Assembly (NCBI GenBank): GCA_965215385.1
Contig: OZ244059.1
Coordinates: 2,480,001 to 2,544,000, forward strand
Length of the DNA stretch: 64,000 nucleotides
Source: JAPORY01 sp965215385
Lineage (GTDB): Bacteria > Pseudomonadota > Alphaproteobacteria > Rhodobacterales > Rhodobacteraceae
Direction of reading: 5' to 3'
Position numbers and translations under genes: made by a program
Notes under the pieces: model-generated
What the model saw: the letters and a program-made list of their open reading frames with translations, nothing else
Told to the model about the DNA's origin: nothing
Databases searched by the model: none
Shown here: positions 44,343 to 52,791 of the stretch, piece after piece
Position numbering within the stretch: position 1 is the stretch's first letter
Layout: each line of letters starts with the position of its first letter

Positions 44343-45284
44343 TTAGTCGCTAAAGAAATCGGGCGCAATTTTGGCGAGTATTCTGCGAGCAAGTTCGCGC
44401 CCAATTTCCTCGCCATCTTCGACGAGACCAGATAGGTGATCGCCAACAACTTCCGAACCATCGGGACGAAGAACTTCTCCGCGTAATGATAAATTGCGGC
44501 CTTCAATCTGCGCAAGCCCAGCAATCGGCGTTTCGCACGACCCGTTAAGTGCGGCAAGGAAGGATCTTTCGGCGACAAGCTGTTGCGCTGTTTGGTGGTC
44601 ATGAATTGCCATTAATAAGTCAGCGACATAGCTATCGTCACTGCGCCGCTCAATGCCGATCGCGCCCTGAGCGATCGCGGGTAGCATGGTATCAGGGTCA
44701 ATCGGGTAAGCGGGGATTGTTGTCAAAGCCAGCCGATTGATTCCCGCAACCGCAAGGAAGGTACAATCAGCGATGCCGTCAGAGAGTTTCTGTAAGCGGG
44801 TCTGCAGATTGCCCCGAAATTCTACAACATTGAGATCAGATCGACGATGTAAAACCTGCGCACGGCGTCTCAAGCTTGAGGTCCCAACGGTTAAGCCAGG
44901 TGGTAAATCGGCCAAGTTGTGGGTGCGGTTGCAGATAAAGGCGTCGCGCACATCCTCGCGGGGCAAGTAGACATCAAGGACTAGCCCCAAAGGCTGCTCA
45001 GTCGGCATATCTTTCATTGAGTGAACGGCGAGATCAATCGTGTTGGACAGCAGTGCTTCTTCAATCTCTCGGGTAAACAACCCCTTACCGCCGATCTCCC
45101 GCAACGGGCGGTTTTGAATGAGATCTCCGGCAACTTTGATAATTATAATTTGAAGCGTGTCCTCCGATAAACTAAAGGTGTCCATTAGTCGTTGTCGGCA
45201 CTCATGAGCTTGCGCGAGTGCCAAAGGGGAGCCGCGAGTTCCGATCCGGAGCGGCTGGTCAGAGGAAGGTAGGGATATGGGCAT
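44343..45284 (-). CDS. hemC: hydroxymethylbilane synthase (porphobilinogen deaminase)
   Basis: A 313-residue enzyme with the family strings RIGTRGSPLALAQAHE, DLAVHSMKDMPTE, GTSSLRRRAQVLHRR and LNGSCETPIAGLAQ. C250 in the last string carries the dipyrromethane cofactor. It polymerises four porphobilinogens into hydroxymethylbilane. hemD is not adjacent. Confidence 0.96.
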   Translation of the reverse strand: MPISLPSSDQPLRIGTRGSPLALAQAHECRQRLMDTFSLSEDTLQIIIIKVAGDLIQNRPLREIGGKGLFTREIEEALLSNTIDLAVHSMKDMPTEQPLGLVLDVYLPREDVRDAFICNRTHNLADLPPGLTVGTSSLRRRAQVLHRRSDLNVVEFRGNLQTRLQKLSDGIADCTFLAVAGINRLALTTIPAYPIDPDTMLPAIAQGAIGIERRSDDSYVADLLMAIHDHQTAQQLVAERSFLAALNGSCETPIAGLAQIEGRNLSLRGEVLRPDGSEVVGDHLSGLVEDGEEIGRELARRILAKIAPDFFSD

Positions 45285-45466
45285 TGAGATGAACTCTTTT
45301 GTTGCCGCAGGCTGATAAAAAAGGTGGATTATCCGGCGCGGAAAAAACTGATTTGCGTTTGATATAAACCTCGCCTTATTCGAATTTCTCGGCGGTCTTA
45401 GCCTGACCGTACTTTGGCACTGTAGTGTTGAAGCGGTGCTCCTTTTCCCTTCTTAGATGTATAGGG

Positions 45467-46132
45467 CTAGCGGGGATGACGACCGCAATCTTGCGAACTC
45501 CTTAAACTATATATTGGTAGTGGGGGTACCATTGCGATTGCCGTAGAGTGCCCATTGGTGGTTGTTGATGACGAGGGTATCATCATCTTAGGCAAACAGG
45601 GTCTGATTTTGCGACCCAACGCTTGCGTTCCAAACAATCTATCGGCAAGTTCAGAGATGTTATCGAATTTCTTGAACTTGGAGATACCGATTTTTCGATG
45701 CCACTTGCCGTCCGATTGGACCCCAATAGCCTTACCTTTCAAGGGCTTTGCCTTTTGCGCGTTAGTAATGTTGGGCAATTTCGCATCGGGTGCGGCACCG
45801 AAAAGGGCATATTCCTCAGTTAGGTGAGTGTCGCGGCGAACGAACAAGAAAACTAGGCAACTGTTCAGCTTATCCATAAGTCGTTCGGCAATTTTCCATT
45901 GACTCGTTCTGCCCTCTGCCGTCGCGGCCTTCAACTGAATGTGCCGTGCGATCCCTTGTACCGTCACGACCAAGTGGTAGCCAGCAGTATCGGCTTCGGC
46001 GCGTAACACCGCCATTTCGTATTCGCCCTGTCGCCAAAGTTCGCGGCAAAGGTCCGCCGGAAAAGCGTGCTTGCTAATTCGCTCCGGAAGCGCGGAGTGC
46101 TCGCTGTGTGGATCAACTATCATCTTCTTCAT
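45467..46132 (-). CDS. uncharacterised protein with PD-(D/E)XK-nuclease-like core
   Basis: A 221-residue protein. The segment LRAEADTAGYHLVVTVQGIA followed by RHIQLKAATAE reads as a restriction-endonuclease-like core (acidic residue, beta strands, Q-x-K). I believe I have seen this pattern in small uncharacterised bacterial proteins. The family-like part ends near LADRLFG (about residue 168); the remaining 50 residues (Pro/Ser-rich) may be an extension caused by a lost stop codon. Whether it cuts DNA is unknown; a role in defence or repair is speculation. Confidence 0.6.
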   Translation of the reverse strand: MKKMIVDPHSEHSALPERISKHAFPADLCRELWRQGEYEMAVLRAEADTAGYHLVVTVQGIARHIQLKAATAEGRTSQWKIAERLMDKLNSCLVFLFVRRDTHLTEEYALFGAAPDAKLPNITNAQKAKPLKGKAIGVQSDGKWHRKIGISKFKKFDNISELADRLFGTQALGRKIRPCLPKMMIPSSSTTTNGHSTAIAMVPPLPIYSLRSSQDCGRHPR

Positions 46133-46532
46133 GCCCAGATATAATCACAATCGCATTGTCTGCAGATGTAACAAAACCCTTATATTTGGCGAGTAGCCGC
46201 GGTATCGATCGCAATCGACAGCCACCCGCTTTCGCGTCGATCCGGCTAGCGAATGCTGTTGCAAGGCGTTATCTTTGACAGGAGCCGCATTCGGGGCCGA
46301 TCAAAAAGCCAACAAAGCCCACGCCTGCCAAGTAAATAAAGGTTACAATCTTCAATGTCGGTAACTGCAGCCTGAGTCTGACTGACACTGCGAACTGGTT
46401 ACAATTGCCTAAATCTCCCGAAAAGCACGAGAAGAATCGCCGTGGGTGGCGGGGTCTTCTCAAGAGCACTTGTATTGTTCTGTGAATGCGGCTATAGTCC
46501 GAAATTATGATGACAATCGGCCGGCAGACACA
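46133..46532. other. intergenic
   Basis: I see no gene or RNA in these 400 bases. Confidence 0.35.
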
Positions 46533-46694
46533 ATGAACTGCAAGCCGCGTTCGGATGATAGCATGAAGAGCAGACGAATCAAGTACCGCCGCTTGAGTGC
46601 CGTTGACGGCCCGGTCGACAATTCAGGAACCTGGATGATGACCGAACGGGTAGAGAAACTTCGCCGAAGTGCCCCCGCCGAAGCCCACGAATGA
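46533..46694 (+). CDS. possible small protein ahead of the C-tract exported gene
   Basis: A 53-codon frame from ATG 46533 (MNCKPRSDDSMKSRRIKYRR). It is basic and polar and has no membrane segment. It ends 79 bases before the exported-protein gene. I do not recognise it; it may be a leader peptide or chance. Confidence 0.3.
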   Translation: MNCKPRSDDSMKSRRIKYRRLSAVDGPVDNSGTWMMTERVEKLRRSAPAEAHE

Positions 46695-46773
46695 TCTGAC
46701 CCATAATAAGTAATCGTGTGCTCTGCCCGAAGGACAAATTGGCACCAGGCAATACAGAAGGAGACACACAACC

Positions 46774-47556
46774 ATGCGACAACTCACCCCCCCCCCCCTC
46801 ATTAAATGGCTGAAAACCCTCACCGCCGCCCTGCTAGTGGTCCTTGCTGTGCCCGCGGCGGCACAAGAAGTCACTATCTTCCACACCACAGGCGGTGCCA
46901 CCTGGGACAATAGAACGGGTTTGGTAGTCTTTAACCTTGGCGATGTGGAGACCCGAGACCTAATTGTCGAGAACCGTCCTGGGTGGCCTGCCACGGCGAC
47001 TTTCGGTGTAGGAGCGAACTCCCGTTGCGCCTATACGAAAGGGGACGCTACGGAGACCGTCGCTTTCCACAACGAAAGTGGCACATACACCGGCGGCACG
47101 CCCATTGCCAATGCCTGCACCTATCTGGGGATGCCGAAATGCTCGCGCAGCGGGATTTTCCGGGGACGTCGTTACACCGCCAACCGCGGCTACCCGCCGT
47201 GCACGGGCGAATTACAGGATATGAGCATGCCAGAGTTGGGGCCGCCTCAGCAGGGTGCTAACAATGTTGTAACAGAGACCTACACTCCACACACCGGCAT
47301 ATTCGTTGTCCGCATCTATGGCAAGGTCTGCCTGAACGGAACTGTTAGTGGCGTACCACGGTGTTCGCAGTTCGGCCCCGGTGGTGTGCGGGTGACGGCC
47401 AGCCATTGGCTCTCCCACCTCAACCTCAACGGCTACCGAGCTACTTTTGCGCCGGCGGGAAACTGCGGTCCGGCCCGCTGGCCCACATCTGAGATGCAGT
47501 CGCGGGGCCGCCCAGCCTATGCCGAATGGTGCGACTTCACCATTGAAGTCCGCTGA
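46774..47556 (+). CDS. exported protein of unknown function with a poly-C tract in its signal sequence
   Basis: A 260-residue protein with AAGGAG ahead of ATG 46774. A signal peptide covers residues 1-30: basic WLK, then TLTAALLVVLAVPAAA, cleavage before QEV. The mature part is beta-rich, with eight cysteines or more (NSRCAYTKGD, GMPKCSRSGIF, GYPPCTGEL, CLNGTVSGVPRCS, GNCGPARW, AEWCDFTIEV) likely to form disulfides. I do not recognise a domain; it looks like a secreted or surface protein. Codons 5-9 include twelve consecutive C (46787-46798), a slippery tract that could switch the gene on and off. The frame is in the on state here. Confidence 0.7.
   Translation: MRQLTPPPLIKWLKTLTAALLVVLAVPAAAQEVTIFHTTGGATWDNRTGLVVFNLGDVETRDLIVENRPGWPATATFGVGANSRCAYTKGDATETVAFHNESGTYTGGTPIANACTYLGMPKCSRSGIFRGRRYTANRGYPPCTGELQDMSMPELGPPQQGANNVVTETYTPHTGIFVVRIYGKVCLNGTVSGVPRCSQFGPGGVRVTASHWLSHLNLNGYRATFAPAGNCGPARWPTSEMQSRGRPAYAEWCDFTIEVR
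46787..46798 (+). repeat. homopolymeric tract of 12 C inside a coding sequence
   Basis: Twelve C in a row, ten bases after the start codon of the exported-protein gene. Gain or loss of one or two bases would put the signal peptide out of frame. I noticed no other C or G run of this length in the window. Confidence 0.9.
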
Positions 47557-47572
47557 ACAGACCCCATTAACG

Positions 47573-47606
47573 ACACAAAGAGCGGCCAGCGGGACGCCCG
47601 TTGTGT
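47573..47606 (+). terminator. possible terminator hairpin after the exported-protein gene
   Basis: ACACAA and TTGTGT (47573-47606) enclose a GC-rich inner stem (CGGG-ACG-CCCG). There is no long T run behind it, so its role as terminator is only possible. Confidence 0.3.
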
Positions 47607-47693
47607 TCTTGGCCTGATTATCGAATTCTTTTCGATGGACATAGTGCTGCGCGAAGCCCGGCTAAACTTCGTCGCGCGGGGACTCCGAGCCGT

Positions 47694-48390
47694 TCAACAC
47701 GCCACAGTTGACTTCGGGCACCAGTGGTTTTTGAGTGCCCGATAGTTTTCCACGAAGTAGGACCGGATCGTATACCCTTCCCACAGTTTGCGCGTACCAG
47801 GGGTTGGTTGCCGATTGGTCGGCCGAAAGCCAGCGAGGCGTGTGGCGTTAATCACAAACTCACGGATCGTTGGTCGCGCAGTCGGCGGACCCCGTTTGCC
47901 CCGATGTTTCGACTTCGCCGAGTGCACGGCTAACAGTTCAATCTCATCCGGATGAACCCCGGTTTCGGCCGGCGTCTCGGGGTCACTGCGGGCGAGCCGC
48001 TCAAGCGACATTACGGTACACGCCGTGACGGCATCAAAGGCGACGCAACGGCGCAGATCGTCGGCCGCTTGCCAAGGTCGGTCGGTGATGCGGGTGCCAG
48101 TCTTGAGGGCCGAGAAGTACTCTTCGATCCGCCGGCGTTTTTCGTACCATTCGATGATCGGCAAAGCATTTTCGGCCGTGGGCTCCCCTTCGGTCGTCAA
48201 CAGCAACCAATCAAGGGGCTGCTGGCGCGACCGCGGCTGGCGTTCTTGCACCCGCACCGCCGGCAACCGACAAGTCGGGGTCTTGACGGGCTGCTCCGAC
48301 GGCGGCAGGATCTCGACCCACCCCGCCTTCACCGTCAACGTGACGCCGCGGCGACCGGGGCGACCGGCAATGGCATTAAGATTCCGCCAA
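47694..48390 (-). pseudogene. 3' part of a Tn5-like (IS4 superfamily) transposase
   Basis: An open frame continues further upstream, but recognisable transposase sequence runs only from about 48390 to 47694. PLDWLLLTTEGEPTAENALP is followed by IIEWYEKRRRIEEYFSALKT, the Y-(2)-R-(3)-E-(6)-K block with the last catalytic glutamate. ARLAGF-like TRLAGFRPTNRQPTPGTRK and LWEGYTIRSYF close the protein as in Tn5-type enzymes. The N-terminal half with the first two catalytic aspartates is missing, so this is a dead fragment. Confidence 0.7.
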
Positions 48391-48535
48391 ATTTTTTTCT
48401 GTCGTTTTTTCGCTGGGGTCAAACCCGTGTCGGATATGACAAAATTGGCTCGAAAAAAAGTAACAAAGTTCTTCACTCTCCGAACGCGCGGTTTTAGCTT
48501 GAGCATTGGCGCAGTGCCTATGGGGAGTGTTTGCA

Positions 48536-49466
48536 ATGGAGCCACGCCTTGAGCAGTTATTGACCACAACTTTGCTGGGTCATTGTCTCACCCGTCGACA
48601 GATCAAAACGATCCAAGAAATTGTCGAATTTTTTCGAAGAATAGTCGGAAAGAACTCTCGCGCACGATTTGCGAGAATTTCCGTTGGTTGACGCCGTCGG
48701 GCGCGTATCGCGAACAGTTCGGCTTGCGGGTGCTGGAGAAGCTTGAGCAGGAACAGATCCTGACGCTGCCGGCAAAGCGACCCGCCGTTGGTGGCCGTAA
48801 GTCCCGACCCCTTGTGCACACAGTGGTGAGCGAACCGCAGCCACCGATAATCGCGTGGTTAGCGGCGATCCGACCCGTTACGTTCGAGATTGCTTCGTCA
48901 AAACCGTTATTGTCGGAATGGACCGAACTGGTCGATCGCTACCATCCGCGGGGTTACAAATCCCCAATGGGTTGTGATCTCGCCTACTTTATCGGTGATT
49001 GTTTTGGTCGCCAGTTAGGGTGTTTGAGAGTGCCCGATCTTTGAACTGTCGTGATGCGTGGCTCGGATGGACTGACAAACACCGCGAAAAAGGATTTAAC
49101 CGCATTATTCTGAATAGTCGCTTTCTGGTGTTGCCGTGGGTCGAGGTTCGCAACTTGGCCTCGCACGCGCTGTCTGGTGCGATGAAGCAAATCCCAGCTG
49201 ACTGGCAGCACCGGTGGGGGGTGGCCCCGATGCTGGCCGAAACCTTCGTTGACCCGACCGAACAGCGTGGCAGTTGTTATCGGGCGGCAGGATGGACGGC
49301 CATTGGGCACACTACGAGCGGCAAAGTGGTTTATGCGGCGGAGTTACAGCCCGGGGCTCGCACAATGCTTTGTCATCAGGATGCGGGGGCTTTGCGGACT
49401 CCAAGTCAAGCCGCAAAAAGTGTGGCGCCTAAAAGTACGGGTACGGCGACTGACTTTTGGGCGTAA
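48536..49466 (+). pseudogene. DUF4338 (DruA-like) protein, frameshifted
   Basis: From ATG 48536 (MEPRLEQLLTTTLLGHCLTR) the protein continues across frameshifts at the T6 run near 48630, near 49018 and again near 49390. In order one reads SRKELSRTICENFRWLTPSG, LRVLEKLEQEQILTLPAKRP, ELVDRYHPRGYKSPMGCDLA, then the family core CRDAWLGWTDKHREKGFNRI, NSRFLVLPWVEVRNLASHAL and AETFVDPTEQRGSCYRAAGW. DUF4338 is the domain of DruA in Druantia anti-phage systems, but many relatives ride with transposable elements. The TAA at 49464-49466 overlaps the ATG of the following transposase remnant, suggesting they belonged to one element. Confidence 0.75.
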
Positions 49467-50716
49467 TGGCTCTTGTAGCCTCGCGCCTTGCCGCGGCCTA
49501 CGATCACGGTTGGCGACAGCGGCGACGGGTGATCGGTAGCGTTCTCGTGATGCTGTTTGTGCTCCGACTGCGGTGCGGTTCGAAACGCAGCTACCAAGGG
49601 CCCTTGATGAGATCTAGGAAAACGCCAAAACACTCGGTGCCCCCTTGCCACAAGCGCCGCCGGTAACGCCAGCGGCGATGGGTCTCGCCCGAGCCAAAGT
49701 CGATCCGCAACTGTTTCGCGAGCTGCACCAAGAGATCCTCAAACCGGTCCCCATCGACCGCCGAACTCATTGGCAAGACCGCCGTGTGCTGGCCGTATGG
49801 GGTCAAGGTTACCCGTCCACGCCGGCTGCTCAAAGACGGCGATTCGCTGCCCAATGACAAGGCCTACTATCCGCAGGGGTTGGTCAGTTGCCTCTATGAA
49901 CTGATGCCCCGACTCGCCATTGATTTTGACTTATATGCCGATACCAATGAGCACCAAGCAGCACTGGCGCATCTCAAACACCGCCGCGCCGGCGATGTGG
50001 TCGTCTCCGACCGGGGTGACTATTCGTATGACCTGCTCCAAGCGCATGTCACGCGGGGATTAGAGGCGGTGTTTCGCCGCAAAAACCATGCCAACAACGC
50101 AACGATCCCCTTCCGCAGCAGTGCCGAACCGGAAGCTATCGTGGCGATCAAACCCAACCAAGAAACGAGAGCATCGCGACAACAACGTGATCCCGATACA
50201 ACCCCCAAACCCCGACCTTTGCGGCTCGTGCGATACATCGTCGGTGATACCGAGTTCGCGCTCGGCACAACCCTCATGGTCAGCGACGGGTTTTCGATTG
50301 CCGACCGGTGCGAACTTTACCATCATCGTTGGCACCTTGAGGAACTTTATAAATCCCCAAACATTTTTCATGACCCTTGAGGCCTTCAACGGCAAAACCG
50401 AGATCGCGGTCCGTCAAGAACTTTATGCCAACTTTGCGGTCCTCACCGCAACCCGATTAATGACCAATGATATTGATGATGAACTGAATGAAAGCCCGCA
50501 ACCTGACGCCGCCATCAAACGGGTCAATTTTAAACCGGCGGTCGACGCCGTCTGTCGAAACCTCGAAACGCTGTTATGGTGTGTGCCCATCTCCTGCAAC
50601 GGATCGTTGCCGACTTGGTGCCATCGCTTGCCAGTAAGGCACCGAAAGAAAGACCCGGACGCAGTTTTAAGTGCCGATCAAAGAAACCCATAAGCAAGTT
50701 TCAAAAGAGCAAATAG
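49466..50716 (+). pseudogene. IS4-family transposase, multiply frameshifted
   Basis: Successive frames give a full-length IS4-type transposase. These include MALVASRLAAAYDHGWRQRR, ARAKVDPQLFRELHQEILKP, AYYPQGLVSCLYELMPRLAI, DVVVSDRGDYSYDLLQAHVT (second catalytic Asp), CELYHHRWHLEELYK (Y-R/H-W-x-x-E-E-x-Y-K block), then after a frameshift NGKTEIAVRQELYANFAVLT and a basic tail RPGRSFKCRSKKPISKF. At least three frameshifts occur (near 49650, 49800 and 50355). It follows the DUF4338 remnant directly. Confidence 0.8.
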
Positions 50717-50889
50717 CGGCACGAAAAAAATACTGATATTGTCAAAAAAGGCATCTCGAGATGCCCGTCATCCCGCGCGGGCTTAACTTAATAGGTAAAA
50801 TTCTTAACTTAATACCATTGGCTACCGTGCCCGGCGGGTCACGTCCTTCGGGAAGATCAGGTAGGCTGGAAGATTGGGAGTTGTTGTTG

Positions 50890-51130
50890 GATTTCCTGCC
50901 GGCGGGTTGCAAAGCATGGCGGCGAAGATCCGCAGTAATTTTAAGAATGCGTTACGGGTGGTTGGCAAAGAGATTGCGGCCTTGCTATTGCATCATTCGC
51001 AAACTGCCGACACTTCTCTTACCCAAATTATGACCGGCGTTTCCCGATGCTGGCAAGGGGAGCGACCCAACCGCAGTTATCAGCGGGCATCGAAAAAGGC
51101 ACAGAGCCAAAGAACCGAGCAATGCGGTGG
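50890..51130 (+). pseudogene. C-terminal fragment of another IS4-type transposase
   Basis: A short stretch reading TADTSLTQIMTGVSRCWQGE followed by RPNRSYQRASKKAQSQ resembles the basic end of IS4-type transposases, like the tail of the preceding remnant but not a copy of it. Nothing recognisable remains upstream of it. The sequence from 51131 to 51600 shows no gene. Confidence 0.4.
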
Positions 51131-51621
51131 TCGCGTTAAACCCAAACTAAATTTAAATCTGCCCCTGAGCTTGCAGCCAGTGCCAATAGTGAAGGGGTTT
51201 TCTATCCGAATGCCATTGTACGGCGAGGCGGAACTGCGGGTGCTTCACGATCAGCCCTTGAACCCTTCAGGATGTCCGCAACTGCTGGTGCGGGCGTAAG
51301 ACCACGCAGCCGCTGTTTATCTCAACACTGGACAATACCGATTTCCTAAACCAGTGGGGATGTTGGCAGCGGCTCTTGCGGGACATAAGTGCGGCGGCAT
51401 CCGGACCGTCCCAGCTGTTGCGGACCGCCGCCGCCCGTCTTCCGAATGCTGAAGGTGTCTGCGGGCGTATTCTTGGATACGCGAAACCCCATCGACAAAA
51501 TCCTGCAAGGACATTTTCAAGTTGAGACATTACTGAAAATAGGGCGTGTTGAAAATTGTCGCGTTTCTAAATTCCAGCTGTATAATGCTGGCGGGAACGG
51601 CGAGAAACTTTGAGGAACGAA

Positions 51622-52665
51622 ATGGTTGAGGAAAAACTGCTATTGCGAGCACTGAGAGGGGAGAAACTTTCTGTTCCACCAATTTGGGTGATGCGGCAAG
51701 CTGGTCGGTATCTGCCAGAGTATCGCGAAACGCGAAAGAAAGCCGGAGATTTCTTATCACTTTGCTATAACAGTGAACTTGCAGCTGAAGTAACCCTGCA
51801 GCCGATCCGACGTTTCGGTTTTGACGCGGCCATTGTTTTCGCGGATATCCTTCTCGTTCCACAGGCCTTGGGGTCAGACTTGTGGTTTGTTGCGGGAGAG
51901 GGTCCTCGCTTATCACAGTTTTCGAGTGAGGCACACCTCACACGCATGACAAACGCTGAGGATATTCACGCGACCTTGGCCCCAGTATACCAAACTATTC
52001 GTCTCGTGCGCGAAGAACTCAATGCCAAAATAGCTTTGATCGGCTTCGCTGGCGCACCGTGGACGGTGGCGACCTATATGATTGCGGGTCGTGGGACCCC
52101 TGATCAAGCCCCGGCGCACAAATTCATCGCAGAAAATGAACCACTCTTTAGACAGCTAATTGCGCGATTAACAGACGCGACAATTGAATATCTTTCGATG
52201 CAAATAGAAGCGGGCGCTAATTGCGTAAAGATATTTGATAGTTGGGCAGGGTCGCTACTGGAAGCCGACTTCGATCGCTACGCCGTAAAGCCTTGTCGTG
52301 ACATTACCCAAACCATCAAGCGACGATTCCCGCAAGTCCCCGTCATTGCATTTCCGCGATTGGCGGGAAACCGCTATATCGGTTTTGCCGAGAAAACCGG
52401 AGCGGATTGTGTGGCTCTTGATGAGACGCTTTCATTGACATGGTGTGCTGAAAAGATTCAAGTCGACAGTTGTGTCCAAGGCAATCTAGCTCCAAACTAT
52501 ATGGTAACAGGTGGACAAGCGTTGATTGACGAAACTCGCGCCATTGTTGATCAGTTCTCTGGCGGTCCGCATATCTTTAATCTTGGACACGGCATTACGC
52601 CGGACGCGAAGATTGACAATGTATATGCGATGATTGCGGCTGTAAGGGGCAGTAAGCCAGTCTGA
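51622..52665 (+). CDS. hemE: uroporphyrinogen decarboxylase
   Basis: The ATG at 51622 has GAGGA five bases ahead; a TTG at 51610 is in frame but lacks a site. The 347-residue enzyme has PPIWVMRQAGRYLPEYRETR, FGFDAAIVFADILLVPQALG, IGFAGAPWTVATYMI and HIFNLGHGITPD, with the arginine and aspartate residues that hold the porphyrinogen. It decarboxylates uroporphyrinogen III to coproporphyrinogen III. Its substrate-chain neighbours hemF and hemC are both in this window but far apart. Confidence 0.96.
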   Translation: MVEEKLLLRALRGEKLSVPPIWVMRQAGRYLPEYRETRKKAGDFLSLCYNSELAAEVTLQPIRRFGFDAAIVFADILLVPQALGSDLWFVAGEGPRLSQFSSEAHLTRMTNAEDIHATLAPVYQTIRLVREELNAKIALIGFAGAPWTVATYMIAGRGTPDQAPAHKFIAENEPLFRQLIARLTDATIEYLSMQIEAGANCVKIFDSWAGSLLEADFDRYAVKPCRDITQTIKRRFPQVPVIAFPRLAGNRYIGFAEKTGADCVALDETLSLTWCAEKIQVDSCVQGNLAPNYMVTGGQALIDETRAIVDQFSGGPHIFNLGHGITPDAKIDNVYAMIAAVRGSKPV

Positions 52666-52714
52666 TGCTCGCTTGACGGACTGATCAGGCTGGCATAGAT
52701 CATGCGATGTTTGA

Positions 52715-52791
52715 GGCGTGGTAGCTCAGTTGGTGAGAGCGCCGGATTCATAACCCGGAGGTCGGCGGTTCAAGTCCGCCCCACGCTACCA
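52715..52791 (+). tRNA. tRNA-Met (CAT), elongator type
   Basis: 77 bases with cloverleaf: acceptor stem GGCGTGG/CCACGCT (first pair G-T), D arm GCTCAGTTGGTGAGAGC, anticodon loop TTCATAA with CAT at 52749-52751, T arm GGCGGTTCAAGTCCGCC and an encoded CCA end. The anticodon stem closes with an A-C mismatch. It lacks the initiator's run of three G-C pairs and unpaired first base, so it is elongator Met; a lysidine-modified Ile tRNA is less likely. Its last 22 bases overlap the end of the RND gene on the other strand. Confidence 0.93.

Noticed and set aside
50340..50400. Programmed frameshift in the IS4 transposase near 50355
   Set aside because: Several further frameshifts occur in the same remnant, which speaks for decay rather than a programmed event.
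47694..50716. A working Druantia defence system
   Set aside because: Only a frameshifted DUF4338 gene is present; the large helicase and other Druantia genes are absent.
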